Shown here: piece by piece, positions 39,121 through 48,512 of the stretch
Position numbering within the stretch: position 1 is the stretch's first letter
Layout: each line of letters opens with the position of its first letter
NCBI RefSeq assembly: GCF_000332195.1
Contig: NZ_KB235922.1
Coordinates: 4,375,322-4,439,321 of the forward strand
Reading direction: 5' to 3'
DNA: 64,000 nucleotides
From: Pleurocapsa sp. PCC 7319
Lineage (GTDB): Bacteria; Cyanobacteriota; Cyanobacteriia; Cyanobacteriales; Xenococcaceae
Translations under genes and position numbers: made by a program
Notes under the pieces: model-generated
The model's input: only the letters and a program-made list of their open reading frames with translations
Told to the model about the DNA's origin: nothing
The model's database searches: none

Positions 39121-39378
39121 ATGAATCAAACATCTTGCATCAGCGTAGAAGCAGAAATTAACAGTGAGCTACATAAATCTCTGCTCAAGTATCTAGACTG
39201 TCATCCCTACTGGGATTTAAATCGAGTGCTTAATGCCTCTTTATCCCTATTTATGATGCAGAACTGGAGTCAAGAAAATGGCTTAAAACAGCAGGATTAT
39301 GATACTTGTAGTCGTGTTTACCTTGATAGTATTTTTTATGAACACCATACTCATAGGCGTTATGAACAGAACAATTAA
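39121..39378 (+). CDS. DUF2811 family protein
   Basis: The 85-residue protein reads SVEAEINSELHKSLLKYLDC, then HPYWDLNRVLNASLSLFMMQ and SRVYLDSIFYEH near the end. This is the pattern of cyanobacterial DUF2811 proteins, which have the H-P-x-W-D-x-x-R segment and a terminal RVYLD motif. The function is unknown. It is preceded by a long spacer. Confidence 0.75.
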   Translation: MNQTSCISVEAEINSELHKSLLKYLDCHPYWDLNRVLNASLSLFMMQNWSQENGLKQQDYDTCSRVYLDSIFYEHHTHRRYEQNN

Positions 39379-39456
39379 TGCCTAAATCGTGATGCTAAAT
39401 TACTCAATTAAGTTGGGATAAATCAAAATCTTGTAGGGTGAAGCTACAGGAAAGTG

Positions 39457-40278
39457 TCAAGAAACTGAATTTAGCTTAGCAAGCATTTTGGCATCATAAA
39501 GACCTTCCGACCAGTTTTTTGAGTCCTTAATCTGTTCTACAGTCAGGTTTTCTACGCCGAAAAACTTGGTTTTGTGTAAGTTGGCATCAGTCAGTAGGCA
39601 CCCATTAAAATTAACGTCGCCGAAGTAAGCTTGAGCTAAATTAGCACGTACAAAATTGGCACCAACAATATTGGCACCGACAAAATCTACATCTTGTAGT
39701 TCTGCTTCTATAAAATTGCTATGGGTGAGATTTGCTCCGGTGAGATTACAGTTATTAAGTTTAGTATTAATTAGTTTGGTTTCTACTAAATTGGCATGGC
39801 TTAAATTGGCGTTACTCAGATTGGCGTTACTTAAATCTGCTCCTGATAAATAGGCATTACTTAAATCTGCTCCCGCTAAGTTAATTCCCCTTAAGTCAGC
39901 TTCGGGAGCATTAAAACCGCTAAGAGAAACTCGATCATCGTTTAGGTCTTGTAGAGCTTGCAATCGCGCGTAGCTATTTCTCAAACCATTAGCCGAGTCA
40001 ATAGTTTTCCAGGCTTCGTAGTGAGCTTGTTTGTCTCTTTCTGGAGCTTCGAGAAAAAATAGCCAAACTGCGACCAAAATACTAAATCCTTCAACAATAC
40101 TCAACAACACCGACTCTCTAATCTGACAGAAAAGCCATGATTCAGTGTTTTGACAAGCCTTTTCCGCCCCAAAAACAGTTTCAATTACCAGGATTAAGGC
40201 AATCAAAATGGTAGTTCCTCCCACAGCTAAGAGAATTCGATAAAAAGAACGTTGAAGTTTTTTATTGCCAATTTTCAT
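39457..40278 (-). CDS. Pentapeptide-repeat membrane protein
   Basis: Two N-terminal hydrophobic segments (ILLAVGGTTILIALILVIET and ILVAVWLFFLEA) are followed by a soluble region and a run of A(D/N)LXX pentapeptides from about residue 125 to 240 (for example LAGADLSNAYLSGADLSNAN), which fold as a right-handed quadrilateral beta-helix. I chose ATG 40278, preceded by AGGAG; a TTG nine codons upstream is in frame. Topology is membrane-anchored with the helix probably cytosolic. The function is unknown. Confidence 0.88.
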   Translation of the reverse strand: MKIGNKKLQRSFYRILLAVGGTTILIALILVIETVFGAEKACQNTESWLFCQIRESVLLSIVEGFSILVAVWLFFLEAPERDKQAHYEAWKTIDSANGLRNSYARLQALQDLNDDRVSLSGFNAPEADLRGINLAGADLSNAYLSGADLSNANLSNANLSHANLVETKLINTKLNNCNLTGANLTHSNFIEAELQDVDFVGANIVGANFVRANLAQAYFGDVNFNGCLLTDANLHKTKFFGVENLTVEQIKDSKNWSEGLYDAKMLAKLNSVS

Positions 40279-40343
40279 GGTTACTAGTTCTCCTGTTGAG
40301 GGCAAATAGTAGAAGCCTAAATATTACTTCTACTATTTGTAAT

Positions 40344-41084
40344 TTATGCTGTTAATTGTTTCATTTCTCTAGGTACACTGTCTTTAACCAAAGAGCGAGA
40401 ATTGCCACCAGTTTTGATTGTGTCACCAACCATAGCAAACATGGCATCAATTTTACGTTTTCGCCACTCGGCAACGATTTGATCGATCTCTCTAGAAGAT
40501 AAACGTCTTTCCATTGCTTCATAGAGATATGCTGCGTGTCTAGTTTCGTCTCGTGCCACACTTAAAATACTCTGTTGCAGATTACGACTTCGGGGTTCGT
40601 GAGCAGGTAATGCTCTTGACATCCGAGCAAAATCTTTACTAGCATCAAGTTCTAAAATATAAGTGCTAGCCATAAATACCAGCCAATCAATATTTTCTGC
40701 CTTCAGCGATTCTAGGTCGTAACCCCGATAATATTTAGCCATAAAAGGACTAGAATTTTTAGCTTTTGACTCCGACTGTTTTAGTTGCTTCATTTCGGCA
40801 GCACTTTTAACCTGTTTCCCTAGCTGCTTTAATCCGTGGGCAAATATTTGACCGTGTCGTTTTTCGTCCGCAGCATGGATGGTTAGTTTTTCTGCTAGCC
40901 ATATATCTCCCTCGGTTTTAGCTCTCGCCCCCAAGGTTTTCAAAAAAGGAACTGCACCAGATTCAGCTAATTGGAATCCGGCTAAAGTATTGGGACGTGT
41001 TTGCGGATCGCGCAATCTACTTGCCAAAATATATGCCGTTGCCCCTGAACCAATGATATTGAGGATATTGTTAAAAAAATTCAT
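40344..41084 (-). CDS. Ferritin-like di-iron-domain protein
   Basis: The 246-residue four-helix protein carries metal-ligand pairs ADEKRHGQIF (E-x-x-H), then DWLVFMASTYILELDASKDF (E) and ARDETRHAAYLYEAM (E-x-x-H), the usual di-iron set of ferritin-like/rubrerythrin-type proteins. The N-terminus is hydrophobic (FNNILNIIGSGATAYILA). This family covers oxygen- or peroxide-activating oxidases and storage proteins; the specific substrate is not indicated. Start ATG at 41084; single gene next to the pentapeptide gene on the same strand (38 bases apart). Confidence 0.75.
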   Translation of the reverse strand: MNFFNNILNIIGSGATAYILASRLRDPQTRPNTLAGFQLAESGAVPFLKTLGARAKTEGDIWLAEKLTIHAADEKRHGQIFAHGLKQLGKQVKSAAEMKQLKQSESKAKNSSPFMAKYYRGYDLESLKAENIDWLVFMASTYILELDASKDFARMSRALPAHEPRSRNLQQSILSVARDETRHAAYLYEAMERRLSSREIDQIVAEWRKRKIDAMFAMVGDTIKTGGNSRSLVKDSVPREMKQLTA

Positions 41085-41324
41085 TGCAATTTGATGATCT
41101 ATAAATATGGCTGATTCGTCTTATTTTATTCAAAATAAAGTTTGTTGCTGCTATTCTCCAAGTCGAAATCTGAGCAGAAAGTTTTGTCAATAATTACTTG
41201 AATTTTCACAGTTGCGATGATTATCGAATTGCTTAAGATATTTTTACTCATTGCAGTTCATATTGAACCTACAATAACAGCAGTACCAAGACAGTCAATT
41301 AAAATTAACTCAGGAGTAGGCGTT

Positions 41325-41577
41325 ATGGCTTATCAGGTAACTCTCAATGGTACTCAACAACTGACAATTAGCAATCAGGGTAAACAAACTCAAATTACTT
41401 TGATTGCCAGTAGTCCAGGGCAACAACAAAGTTAGAATAACAGCTTTACTACTGGGAAATGGGTTAAACCACCGCAGCTATTTAGCACTAACCAAGGTTT
41501 TTTGCTCTCAGTGTGGGGCAGAAGCAAAGCCAGGCGATCGCTTTTGTCGCAGTTGTGGTCAAGATTTAAGTCAGTAA
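41325..41577 (+). pseudogene. Broken zinc-ribbon protein gene
   Basis: The gene has a good start (AGGAG before ATG 41325) and reads MAYQVTLNGTQQLTISNQGK, then GQQQS and a TAG at 41433. The same frame continues readable (NNSFTTGKWVKPPQLFSTNQ), showing the TAG is a recent stop. It then joins, in a shifted frame, the zinc-ribbon end FCSQCGAEAKPGDRFCRSCG before TAA 41575. An internal section between the two parts seems deleted. Intact relatives end with the same double CxxC ribbon, as I recall. Confidence 0.75.
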
Positions 41578-41609
41578 TCTTTGACTGCTCACCGCCAATA
41601 GCCTTTTTC

Positions 41610-41870
41610 AAACTGAGAGTTACTTTCAATGTTTATAACGATAATCAAGGGATAGAAAAAATATTTCCTTTTGATATTATTCCTCGTATTATTGATAGTA
41701 ATGAATGGAAAAAATTAGAGCAAGGATTAAAACAAAGAATTCAAACTTTAAATTTATTTCTTAACGATCTTTATGGTTCTCAAAAAATCATCAAAGACGG
41801 GAAAATTCCTGCTGAAATAATTTATGCGGCTTCAGGTTTTCTCAAACCATGTTTAGGTATCAACCCCCCC
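41610..41870 (+). pseudogene. Fragment of a circularly permuted ATP-grasp (DUF404-type) gene
   Basis: The frame reads TFNVYNDNQGIEKIFPFDII, then IDSNEWKKLEQGLKQRIQTL, LFLNDLYGSQKIIKDGKIP and GFLKPCLGINPP. This is the N-terminal part of the circularly permuted ATP-grasp family, whose members are about 480 residues and lie in peptide/amide-bond gene clusters. The fragment lacks its true start and stops at a run of eight C after the conserved INPP motif. An element with inverted ends begins 12 bases later (41882). Confidence 0.85.
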
Positions 41871-41881
41871 CGTAGGAGTTA

Positions 41882-42166
41882 GGGCTGTTTCATTCTGGTA
41901 AAAGATAGATGAGGGATTAGGGAATTGGGGAATTGGGGATATTTTGAGACAAATATGCCGATTTTTCACGCATATTAATGGAAGCATAGTTGTTGTTAAT
42001 CAACGAAATTTTTGCTCATTTAAGTCGAGCTACCAGAATAATTATCCAGAAAATTAAGACTAAATTAAGGCAAAAATCAGCTAACTTAAGTTTATTGCCC
42101 CATTTCCCTAAGTCCCAACTTCCCTAACATTTAAAATCGTTAACTTATTTGACTTTGAAATAGCCC
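41882..42166. mobile_element. 285-bp MITE-like element with TA flanks
   Basis: The left end GGGCTGTTTCA and right end TGAAATAGCCC are inverted repeats (10 of 11), each flanked by TA (41880-41881 and 42167-42168), as for IS630/Tc1-type TA-targeting elements. No ORF. The inner sequence includes repeated GGGGAATTGGGGA-type motifs. It lies directly after the interrupted ATP-grasp remnant; the next gene (42226) is unaffected. Confidence 0.7.
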
Positions 42167-42225
42167 TACCTCAAGTTGGGGGACTTTTTAGGGATTAGAA
42201 AACTAGATTAGGCAAAATATAGGAT

Positions 42226-43365
42226 TTAAACTAAAGCCGCCGCTGCCGCTTTAACACCCGCCTTAGCATCAAAATCATGACCCAGCTCTAATAGAGTCGC
42301 TTCTAAACAAGAGATCGTCATCATCACGTCGCGATCGCTAATAAAGCCTAAGTGACCAATGCGGAATATTTTACCCTTGAGGTGGTCTTGACCACCTGCC
42401 AGAGCGATATCATATTTTTGTCGCATTATAGATCTAATATCTTCAGCACGATCGGTGGCGATCGCCGTAACCGCAGTACTAGCTGCATCATCGGGAGCGA
42501 GAAGGTCTAATCCCAATGCCTTGGCAGCAGCACGAGTGGCATTAGTTAAGCGTAGATGACGAGCAAAGATATTCTCTAATCCTTCTCTCTGCATTATCTG
42601 AAGGGCAGTTTGTAAGCCAAACATTAAATTGATTGGCGGCGTGAAAGGAGTACTATTTTTAGCGTTGGCTTTTTTGTATTTACCCAAATCCATATAAAAA
42701 CGAGGAAACTTACTAGTTTCATAAGCCTGCCACGCCTTATCGTTCACGGAGATGAAACCTAATCCAGGGGGAATCATATAACCCTTTTGTGAGCCAGATG
42801 CGACCACATCTAAATCCCACTCATCAATGGGTAGATTGTATGCACCCAGACTAGTTACTGCATCGACAATGATTAGAGCTTTACCATGAGCTTTGACGTA
42901 TTTGTTAATGGTTTCTAAGTCGTTAAGTACTCCCGCTGAAGTTTCCGAGTGAGTAATGACAACCGCTTTTATTTCCTTGTTGGTATCCGCTTCTAACTTG
43001 GTGCGAAATTCTTCTGTGTCGAGAGGTATTCCCCATTCAGCAGTAATTCGCTCAGTTTGCATCCCAAAAACCTCGCAAATTTGTGCCCAGCGATCGCCAA
43101 ATTTACCATTTACGCCAACTAAAACGCGATCGCCTGGACTGAGAAAGTTGATCATCCCTGCTTCCATTGCCCCCGTACCTGATACGTTGAGGGATAGGAC
43201 TTCGTTCTTAGTTTGATGTAGCCATTGCAAATTTTGATTGATCTCAGAGATGATCTTACTAAAATCACCGCTACGGTGTCCGATAGGATGTTTGCCTAAT
43301 GCGCTTAATACTTTTTCTGGAACTGGGGTAGGCCCAGGAATCATTAATATGTGCTTATCTTCCAT
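42226..43365 (-). CDS. Alanine-glyoxylate/serine-pyruvate aminotransferase (class V)
   Basis: The 379-residue PLP enzyme starts HILMIPGPTPVPEKVLSALG. It has the PLP-lysine segment VVASGSQKGYMIPPGLGFI and the substrate region HPIGHRSGDF. It matches the cyanobacterial alanine:glyoxylate aminotransferase family (SgaA/Agt1-like), which recycles glyoxylate made in photorespiration. Older annotations call it soluble hydrogenase 42 kDa subunit. ATG start at 43365; single gene on the minus strand. Confidence 0.92.
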   Translation of the reverse strand: MEDKHILMIPGPTPVPEKVLSALGKHPIGHRSGDFSKIISEINQNLQWLHQTKNEVLSLNVSGTGAMEAGMINFLSPGDRVLVGVNGKFGDRWAQICEVFGMQTERITAEWGIPLDTEEFRTKLEADTNKEIKAVVITHSETSAGVLNDLETINKYVKAHGKALIIVDAVTSLGAYNLPIDEWDLDVVASGSQKGYMIPPGLGFISVNDKAWQAYETSKFPRFYMDLGKYKKANAKNSTPFTPPINLMFGLQTALQIMQREGLENIFARHLRLTNATRAAAKALGLDLLAPDDAASTAVTAIATDRAEDIRSIMRQKYDIALAGGQDHLKGKIFRIGHLGFISDRDVMMTISCLEATLLELGHDFDAKAGVKAAAAALV

Positions 43366-43572
43366 TAGTCTTCCTAATATTCAGCTGGTAGAATCGTTCA
43401 TTTTATCTTATGTAGATGGTGTCATAACATTTACTAAAAAACTTAGTAGAAGTTTACTTTACTTACGAATTAAAACTGTTATCAAGAAGAATTAAGAAGA
43501 AGATCTAACAACTAACATTTCATGTCATGATAGTAAACTGCTTTTCTGAAACGAATCGAGGTTTAAATAATA

Positions 43573-44211
43573 ATGGCTCATCTTAGATTAGGCGATACTG
43601 TCCCTGATTTTACTCAAGCTTCCAATATGGGGGATATTTCCTTCTATGAGTGGGCTGGAGACAGTTGGGTAGTTCTTTTCTCTCATCCTGCTGATTACAC
43701 TCCTGTCTGCACTACAGAGTTAGGCGAAGTTGCCAAACTCAGAGCAGAATTTGACAAGCGTAACGTTAAAACGATTGCCTTAAGTGTTGATGATGTAGAG
43801 TCTCACAAAGGTTGGATTGGCGATATTGACGAAACACAAAGTACAAAAGTTGACTATCCTATTTTGGCGGATGCAGATAAAAAGGTTTCTGACCTCTATG
43901 ACATGATTCATCCCAATGCCAATGCCAAAGTCACTGTGCGTTCAGTATTCATTATTGATCCTAACAAAAAATTACGTCTAACTCTAACTTATCCTCCTAG
44001 TACAGGTCGTAATTTCCCCGAAATTCTTAGAGTAATTGATTCTTTACAATTAACAGACAACTATCAAGTTGCCACTCCTGTTAATTGGAAAGATGGTGAA
44101 GATGTTGTGGTTTCTCCAGCAATTCCCACTGATGAAGCTAAACAAAAATTCCCCAAAGGAGTCGAAGAAATCAAACCTTACTTGCGGATGACTCCTCAGC
44201 CTAACAAGTAA
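43573..44211 (+). CDS. 1-Cys peroxiredoxin (Prx6 type)
   Basis: The 212-residue enzyme has the peroxidatic-Cys motif HPADYTPVCTTELGEVAKL and the Prx6-type C-terminal domain (TPVNWKDGEDVVVSPAIP, EAKQKFPKGV). Only one conserved peroxidatic Cys is present in the core; no resolving Cys is seen. It reduces peroxides, with a thiol or glutathione as reductant. The terminator at 44253 follows its stop. Confidence 0.95.
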   Translation: MAHLRLGDTVPDFTQASNMGDISFYEWAGDSWVVLFSHPADYTPVCTTELGEVAKLRAEFDKRNVKTIALSVDDVESHKGWIGDIDETQSTKVDYPILADADKKVSDLYDMIHPNANAKVTVRSVFIIDPNKKLRLTLTYPPSTGRNFPEILRVIDSLQLTDNYQVATPVNWKDGEDVVVSPAIPTDEAKQKFPKGVEEIKPYLRMTPQPNK

Positions 44212-44252
44212 AGTTAAAATGTTTGTCTTATATAGCTTTAGAATCTATTTTG

Positions 44253-44282
44253 AGGGTGGGTCTTACCTACCCTTTATTTATT
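44253..44282 (+). terminator. Terminator-like hairpin after the peroxiredoxin gene
   Basis: AGGGTGGGT pairs with ACCTACCCT (8 of 9) around a 3-base loop and is followed by TTATTTATTTG. Confidence 0.7.
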
Positions 44283-44400
44283 TGTAAAAAGATTTTAATC
44301 AACTAATCGATTTAAATCCGAGATTGGAGCTTATGCTCGTTCTAAATTTATGAGATGATTAAGAGTTATTAATCGATTGTTTAGATATAGGAGTTAGAGT

Positions 44401-44736
44401 GTGGCAGAAATTCAATTTTCTAGAGGTATAAAAGAAGAGATAGTCCCTGATATAAAAGTTACTCGTTCTAAAACTGGAAACACTGGTACAGCTACTTTTT
44501 ATTTTGAAGATCCCAAAATTTTGAGTAAAGATAGTACTGACGAGATTACAGGAATGTATCTGGTCGACGACGAAGGAGAAATCGTTAGTCGAGAAGTAAA
44601 AGGGAAATTTGTTAATGGTGAAGCTAGAGCAATTGAAGCTGTACTGATTATGAAATCAACAGATGAGTGGGAACGTTTTATTCGGTTTATGAATCAATAT
44701 GCTGAAGAAAACGGTTTAGGATTAGATAAATCTTAA
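44401..44736 (+). CDS. psb28: Photosystem II assembly factor Psb28
   Basis: The 111-residue protein starts with GTG and reads [20 protein letters not shown], then [29 protein letters not shown] and [13 protein letters not shown]. This is the whole Psb28 family fold. Psb28 joins early photosystem II assembly intermediates (RC47 and PSII-I) on the cytosolic side. A good hairpin follows at 44783. The gene is single. Confidence 0.96.
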   Translation: MAEIQFSRGIKEEIVPDIKVTRSKTGNTGTATFYFEDPKILSKDSTDEITGMYLVDDEGEIVSREVKGKFVNGEARAIEAVLIMKSTDEWERFIRFMNQYAEENGLGLDKS

Positions 44737-44782
44737 TCTCCTAGATATTTTAGATAAAAAAATCAAGATAATTTCTAAGTAC

Positions 44783-44816
44783 CGGGAGATTTCGTTTAGT
44801 ACGAAATTTCCCGATT
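44783..44816 (+). terminator. Terminator-like hairpin after psb28
   Basis: CGGGAGATTTCGT pairs with ACGAAATTTCCCG (12 of 13) around a 5-base loop, followed by ATTGTTAACTATTCTTTTG. The U-run is weak. Confidence 0.55.
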
Positions 44817-45020
44817 GTTAACTATTCTTTTGTTAATGTATGAACATAAATGCTAATAAATAAGCATCATTATATTTTGTCTATTTTTAGGTATTTTTAT
44901 TAACCAAAAATATATAGACATTTATAAACGTTGTGTTTAAATATGCTTAGAGAATTGGTATTTGAATTGGTATTCTAATGCTTTTTTCTCTTGTGTAGAT
45001 GCAAACAAAGTTAGTTAATT

Positions 45021-45335
45021 ATGATTCATAAATTACTGGCTACTTCAAAATGTATTGGAGTGTTGGCAATAACATTTGTAACGGCAAATCCCGTTTTAGC
45101 TAATTCCACGGAATATGTCTTCAGTGCCCCTCCAGAAGTTGATAACGAGTTAACAGACATTCCCCAGAGCGAAACAGATTATCCCCTTTATGAATGTAAT
45201 ACTGAACAAATCCCGGCGGAAGAGAAAGCACAAGCTGAAGAGACTGAACAAGTTGAAGAAAATGTAATTGATTCTCATAATTGCGATTGTATAGACTGTG
45301 AGAATGCTACTCAAAATAATTTAGAACAAAATTGA
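45021..45335 (+). CDS. Secreted acidic protein, 104 aa, with C-terminal cysteines
   Basis: A signal peptide (CIGVLAITFVTANPVLANS) precedes an acidic, Glu-rich body (ETEQVEENVIDSHN). The end CDCIDCENATQ contains three closely spaced cysteines, and another Cys is in YECNTEQ. No family is recognised. Its stop codon overlaps the possible TTG start of the DUF1361 gene, so it belongs to a two-gene unit with a membrane protein. It may be a metal- or thiol-binding secreted peptide; that is inference. Confidence 0.55.
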   Translation: MIHKLLATSKCIGVLAITFVTANPVLANSTEYVFSAPPEVDNELTDIPQSETDYPLYECNTEQIPAEEKAQAEETEQVEENVIDSHNCDCIDCENATQNNLEQN

Positions 45336-45337
45336 CT

Positions 45338-45958
45338 ATGACCAGTCAATTAATAGATGGGATTAAAATATCTTTAGATTTATTTAACCAAAGTAGTACG
45401 CGTATTATTTGGAACTTATTTCTAGCTTTTATTCCTCTTCTACTTAGTTTTTATCTATTTCGTCCCTCAGCTTTACGTAATTTTTTTTGGTGGACTATTT
45501 TTATAGTTTTTATCGTATTTTTACCCAACGCACCTTATATTTTGACAGATTCAATTCATATTATTGAATTAAGTCAGCAAAGTTATCCCACTTGGTCAAT
45601 TATCTCGATCTTGATCCCACAGTATTTGGTTTTTATTGTTGCTGGGTTTGAAGCTTATGTGATTTCATTAACTCAGCTAGATAATTATTTGCTTAATCAA
45701 ATATCTCGAAGCAATTTAGTTTTGATTAATGCGATCGCTCATGGTTTATGTGTCGTTGGCATTTATCTGGGCAGATTTGAAAGATTTAATAGTTGGGACT
45801 TGATAACTAAACCAGGAGAAGTTTTCCTCACAACTTGGCAAGATTTATTTGATAGCTGGAAACTTTTTACTTTGGCGATCGCTTTTTTATTAATTTGGCT
45901 ACTTTCGGAATTAACTAAGTTAGTTAATAAGAAGATCCAACTATTTCTTAATTACTAA
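45338..45958 (+). CDS. DUF1361 membrane protein
   Basis: About six hydrophobic segments with the conserved loop VFLPNAPYILTDSIH in the middle identify the DUF1361 family of bacterial membrane proteins of unknown function. I used the ATG at 45338; a TTG at 45332 overlaps the stop of the upstream secreted protein gene. The last segments (LAIAFLLIWLLSELTKLV) are typical. Coupling with the upstream gene suggests a shared membrane role. Confidence 0.82.
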   Translation: MTSQLIDGIKISLDLFNQSSTRIIWNLFLAFIPLLLSFYLFRPSALRNFFWWTIFIVFIVFLPNAPYILTDSIHIIELSQQSYPTWSIISILIPQYLVFIVAGFEAYVISLTQLDNYLLNQISRSNLVLINAIAHGLCVVGIYLGRFERFNSWDLITKPGEVFLTTWQDLFDSWKLFTLAIAFLLIWLLSELTKLVNKKIQLFLNY

Positions 45959-45972
45959 TTATTAATTGAGGA

Positions 45973-46479
45973 TTAATTGTCAATTGCAGACTGAGAAGTT
46001 TGAATCAAAATCTGTTCAACAATTGCATCTGGTTCCAGAGAAACATCAATTACTATAGTATTTTCATTTTGAGGTTCTTCAAGGGTATCGAATTGACTGC
46101 GTAATAAATCTGCATTCATAAAATGTCCTTGACGCTGTTTGATTCTGGCTTGAATGCAGTCATAGTCTCCTTGAAGGTAAATAAAAACGACGTTAGGATT
46201 ATTTTGACCGAGAATTTTGCGATAATCTGACTTAAGAGCAGAACAGGCTAAAATTCCCTGGTGATTTTCTTGTAAATTATGGTCAATCAAATGCTGAAGC
46301 TCTTCTAGCCAAGACTGGCGATCGCCATCTGTCAAAGGAATTCCCCGATTCATTTTGTCGATATTAGCCTGAGGATGAAAGTCGTCCGCATCATAAAATT
46401 TCCAGCCAGTGTGATCGCTTAATAATTTGCCGATAGTCGATTTACCAGCACCAGAGACACCCATAATGATATAAAACAT
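45973..46479 (-). CDS. gntK: Gluconokinase
   Basis: The 168-residue kinase has the P-loop GVSGAGKSTIGKLL, the FYDADDFHP and GIPLTDGDRQSWL regions of the GntK family, and LACSALKSDYRKIL. It phosphorylates D-gluconate to 6-phosphogluconate with ATP. Cyanobacterial genomes often carry one copy. It is convergent with the DUF1361 gene and separated from crtH by about 90 bases (divergent). Confidence 0.92.
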   Translation of the reverse strand: MFYIIMGVSGAGKSTIGKLLSDHTGWKFYDADDFHPQANIDKMNRGIPLTDGDRQSWLEELQHLIDHNLQENHQGILACSALKSDYRKILGQNNPNVVFIYLQGDYDCIQARIKQRQGHFMNADLLRSQFDTLEEPQNENTIVIDVSLEPDAIVEQILIQTSQSAIDN

Positions 46480-46569
46480 ACAAGAACTAAATCAGGGATT
46501 AACGATAGACTATAATATCTGTTCCGAGCAAAACATAAGTTTAAATATTTTTAATAACATTCACATTTT

Positions 46570-48090
46570 ATGAGTGCGACTGCAACAATTTCTCCGACTA
46601 CTAATTATGACGTAGTAGTTATTGGTTCAGGTATTGGTGGTTTAGTGACAGCGACACAACTAGCAGCCAAGGGAGCGAAAGTATTAGTTTTAGAACGCTA
46701 TCTAATTCCAGGCGGTAGTGGTGGCTATTTTGAAAGAGAAGGATATCGCTTTGATGTTGGAGCCTCGATGATTTTTGGCTTTGGCGATAAAGGAACAACC
46801 AATCTAATGACTCGCGCATTAGACGCGGTAGATATGAAAATTGAAACCATCGCCGACCCCGTTCAAATTCACTATCATTTGCCAGATGAGCTAGAGCTAA
46901 AAGTTCATCGCGATTACGAAGCATTCTTACAAGAATTGATTGCTCTTTTTCCCCACGAAGAAAAGGGTATTCGTCGCTTTTATGGTGAATGTTGGGATGT
47001 ATTTAACTGTCTGAACTCGATGGAGTTGCTTTCTTTAGAAGAACCTCGTTATCTAATGCGAGTATTTTTCCAAAAACCTTTATCTTGTCTGGGTTTAGCT
47101 AGGTATTTACCTGTAAATGCGGGAGATGTAGCTCGTAAGTATATCAGCGATCCGAAGTTACTCAAATTTATCGATATGGAGTGCTATTGCTGGTCTGTTG
47201 TTCCCGCTGCCAAAACTCCTATGATCAATGCGGGAATGGTATTTAGCGATCGCCATTACGGAGGGATCAATTATCCGAAAGGTGGTGTCGGACAAATTGC
47301 TCAGAAGTTAGCCGACGGTTTAACCCAGGCTGGGGGAGAAATTAAATATAAAGCTAGAGTAACCAACATCCTGATTGAGAATGGTAAGGCAGTAGGAGTT
47401 AAACTAGCTGATGGTGCAGAATATCGAGCCCAAAGAATCGTTTCTAATGCGACTCGCTGGGATACCTTCGGTAAACTCCTTCCCTCAGAATATACTCCCA
47501 ATAAAGAAAAAAGATGGCGAGAAAGATATAAAAAGTCTCCTAGTTTTCTTAGCCTCCACTTAGGGGTAGATTCCAGTGTTCTACCTGAAGGTACAGAGTG
47601 TCATCATATTCTGCTAGAAAATTGGGACAAGATGGAAAATAGTGAAGGAACAATATTTGTTTCGATTCCAACTCTTCTCGATCCTAGCTTAGCTCCTGAA
47701 GGACACCAGATCATACATACCTTCACCCCTAGTTGGATCGAAGATTGGCGAGGGTTATCTCCCCAAGAGTATCAGCAAAAAAAAGAGGCTGCTGCTGAGA
47801 ATTTAATTCATCGCCTAGAAGCAATTTTTCCTGGACTATCCGCAGGATTAGATTATCAAGAAGTTGGCACCCCACGCACTCATCGTCGTTTTTTGGGCAG
47901 AGAAGACGGTACCTATGGTCCAATTCCGCGGCGTAAGTTAGCTGGTTTATTGGGTATGCCTTTTAATCGCACTAGTATTCCTGGGTTATATTGCGTCGGT
48001 GATAGTACTTTTCCCGGTCAGGGATTAAATGCCGTTGCCTTTTCGGGGATGAGTTGTGGTCATCGGGTAGCTGTAGATTTAGGATTGTAA
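46570..48090 (+). CDS. crtH: Carotenoid (prolycopene) isomerase CrtH
   Basis: The 506-residue protein has the FAD motif [20 protein letters not shown] and the [20 protein letters not shown] region found in carotenoid isomerases. The end has [20 protein letters not shown], the final FAD-contact motif. It isomerises poly-cis carotenoids (7,9,9',7'-tetra-cis-lycopene) to all-trans-lycopene; in cyanobacteria it is needed mainly in the dark. It resembles CrtI/CrtN-like desaturases but the CRTISO landmarks are clear. Start ATG at 46570. Confidence 0.93.
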   Translation: MSATATISPTTNYDVVVIGSGIGGLVTATQLAAKGAKVLVLERYLIPGGSGGYFEREGYRFDVGASMIFGFGDKGTTNLMTRALDAVDMKIETIADPVQIHYHLPDELELKVHRDYEAFLQELIALFPHEEKGIRRFYGECWDVFNCLNSMELLSLEEPRYLMRVFFQKPLSCLGLARYLPVNAGDVARKYISDPKLLKFIDMECYCWSVVPAAKTPMINAGMVFSDRHYGGINYPKGGVGQIAQKLADGLTQAGGEIKYKARVTNILIENGKAVGVKLADGAEYRAQRIVSNATRWDTFGKLLPSEYTPNKEKRWRERYKKSPSFLSLHLGVDSSVLPEGTECHHILLENWDKMENSEGTIFVSIPTLLDPSLAPEGHQIIHTFTPSWIEDWRGLSPQEYQQKKEAAAENLIHRLEAIFPGLSAGLDYQEVGTPRTHRRFLGREDGTYGPIPRRKLAGLLGMPFNRTSIPGLYCVGDSTFPGQGLNAVAFSGMSCGHRVAVDLGL

Positions 48091-48149
48091 GCTACTGGTC
48101 ATCAATCAGTAATAGATAAGTTTCTTTAAATTGGATAAGTTTGCTCTAA

Positions 48150-48286
48150 GAGACTGTTCGTGAATTATTATTAAGATGACTGCGAGCTTTGCTGTTAGAT
48201 GGTTTCAATCACTTTAGTTTAAATGAACTAAAAATATCTAAAATATATATAAATCAATTACTTTACATTAGTTTACGAACAGTCTC
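48150..48286. mobile_element. 137-bp MITE-like element, TAA target duplication
   Basis: GAGACTGTTCGT at the left and ACGAACAGTCTC at the right are perfect 12-base inverted ends. Both are flanked by TAA (48147-48149 and 48287-48289), as for IS5-group elements. No ORF. The spacer between crtH and the haloperoxidase has no gene. Confidence 0.75.
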
Positions 48287-48423
48287 TAAGCTAGAAGGGT
48301 CAATAGTTGGCAATTTTGGCATGGTTCAGGATTCTGTATCTAAAGTGCATAAAATTAAAATTTTGCTCATAAATCTAAATAAATCCAAATCAACTGAAGA
48401 TTTAAGTGAGCAAAGTTATTTGC

Positions 48424-48512
48424 TGCCAATATTAGCAGCAATAAGACTATTTTGGCTCTCTATTTTTTGTTGCCAATATAACAGCAATAAGACTATTTTG
48501 GCTCTCTATTTT
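48424..48512 (+). repeat. Tandem duplication of a 42-43 bp unit
   Basis: The 31-base core that begins CAGCAATAAGACTATTTTGG occurs at 48436-48466 and 48482-48512; the preceding TGCCAATAT also repeats. The second copy ends about 40 bases before the ATG of the haloperoxidase gene. Confidence 0.8.
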
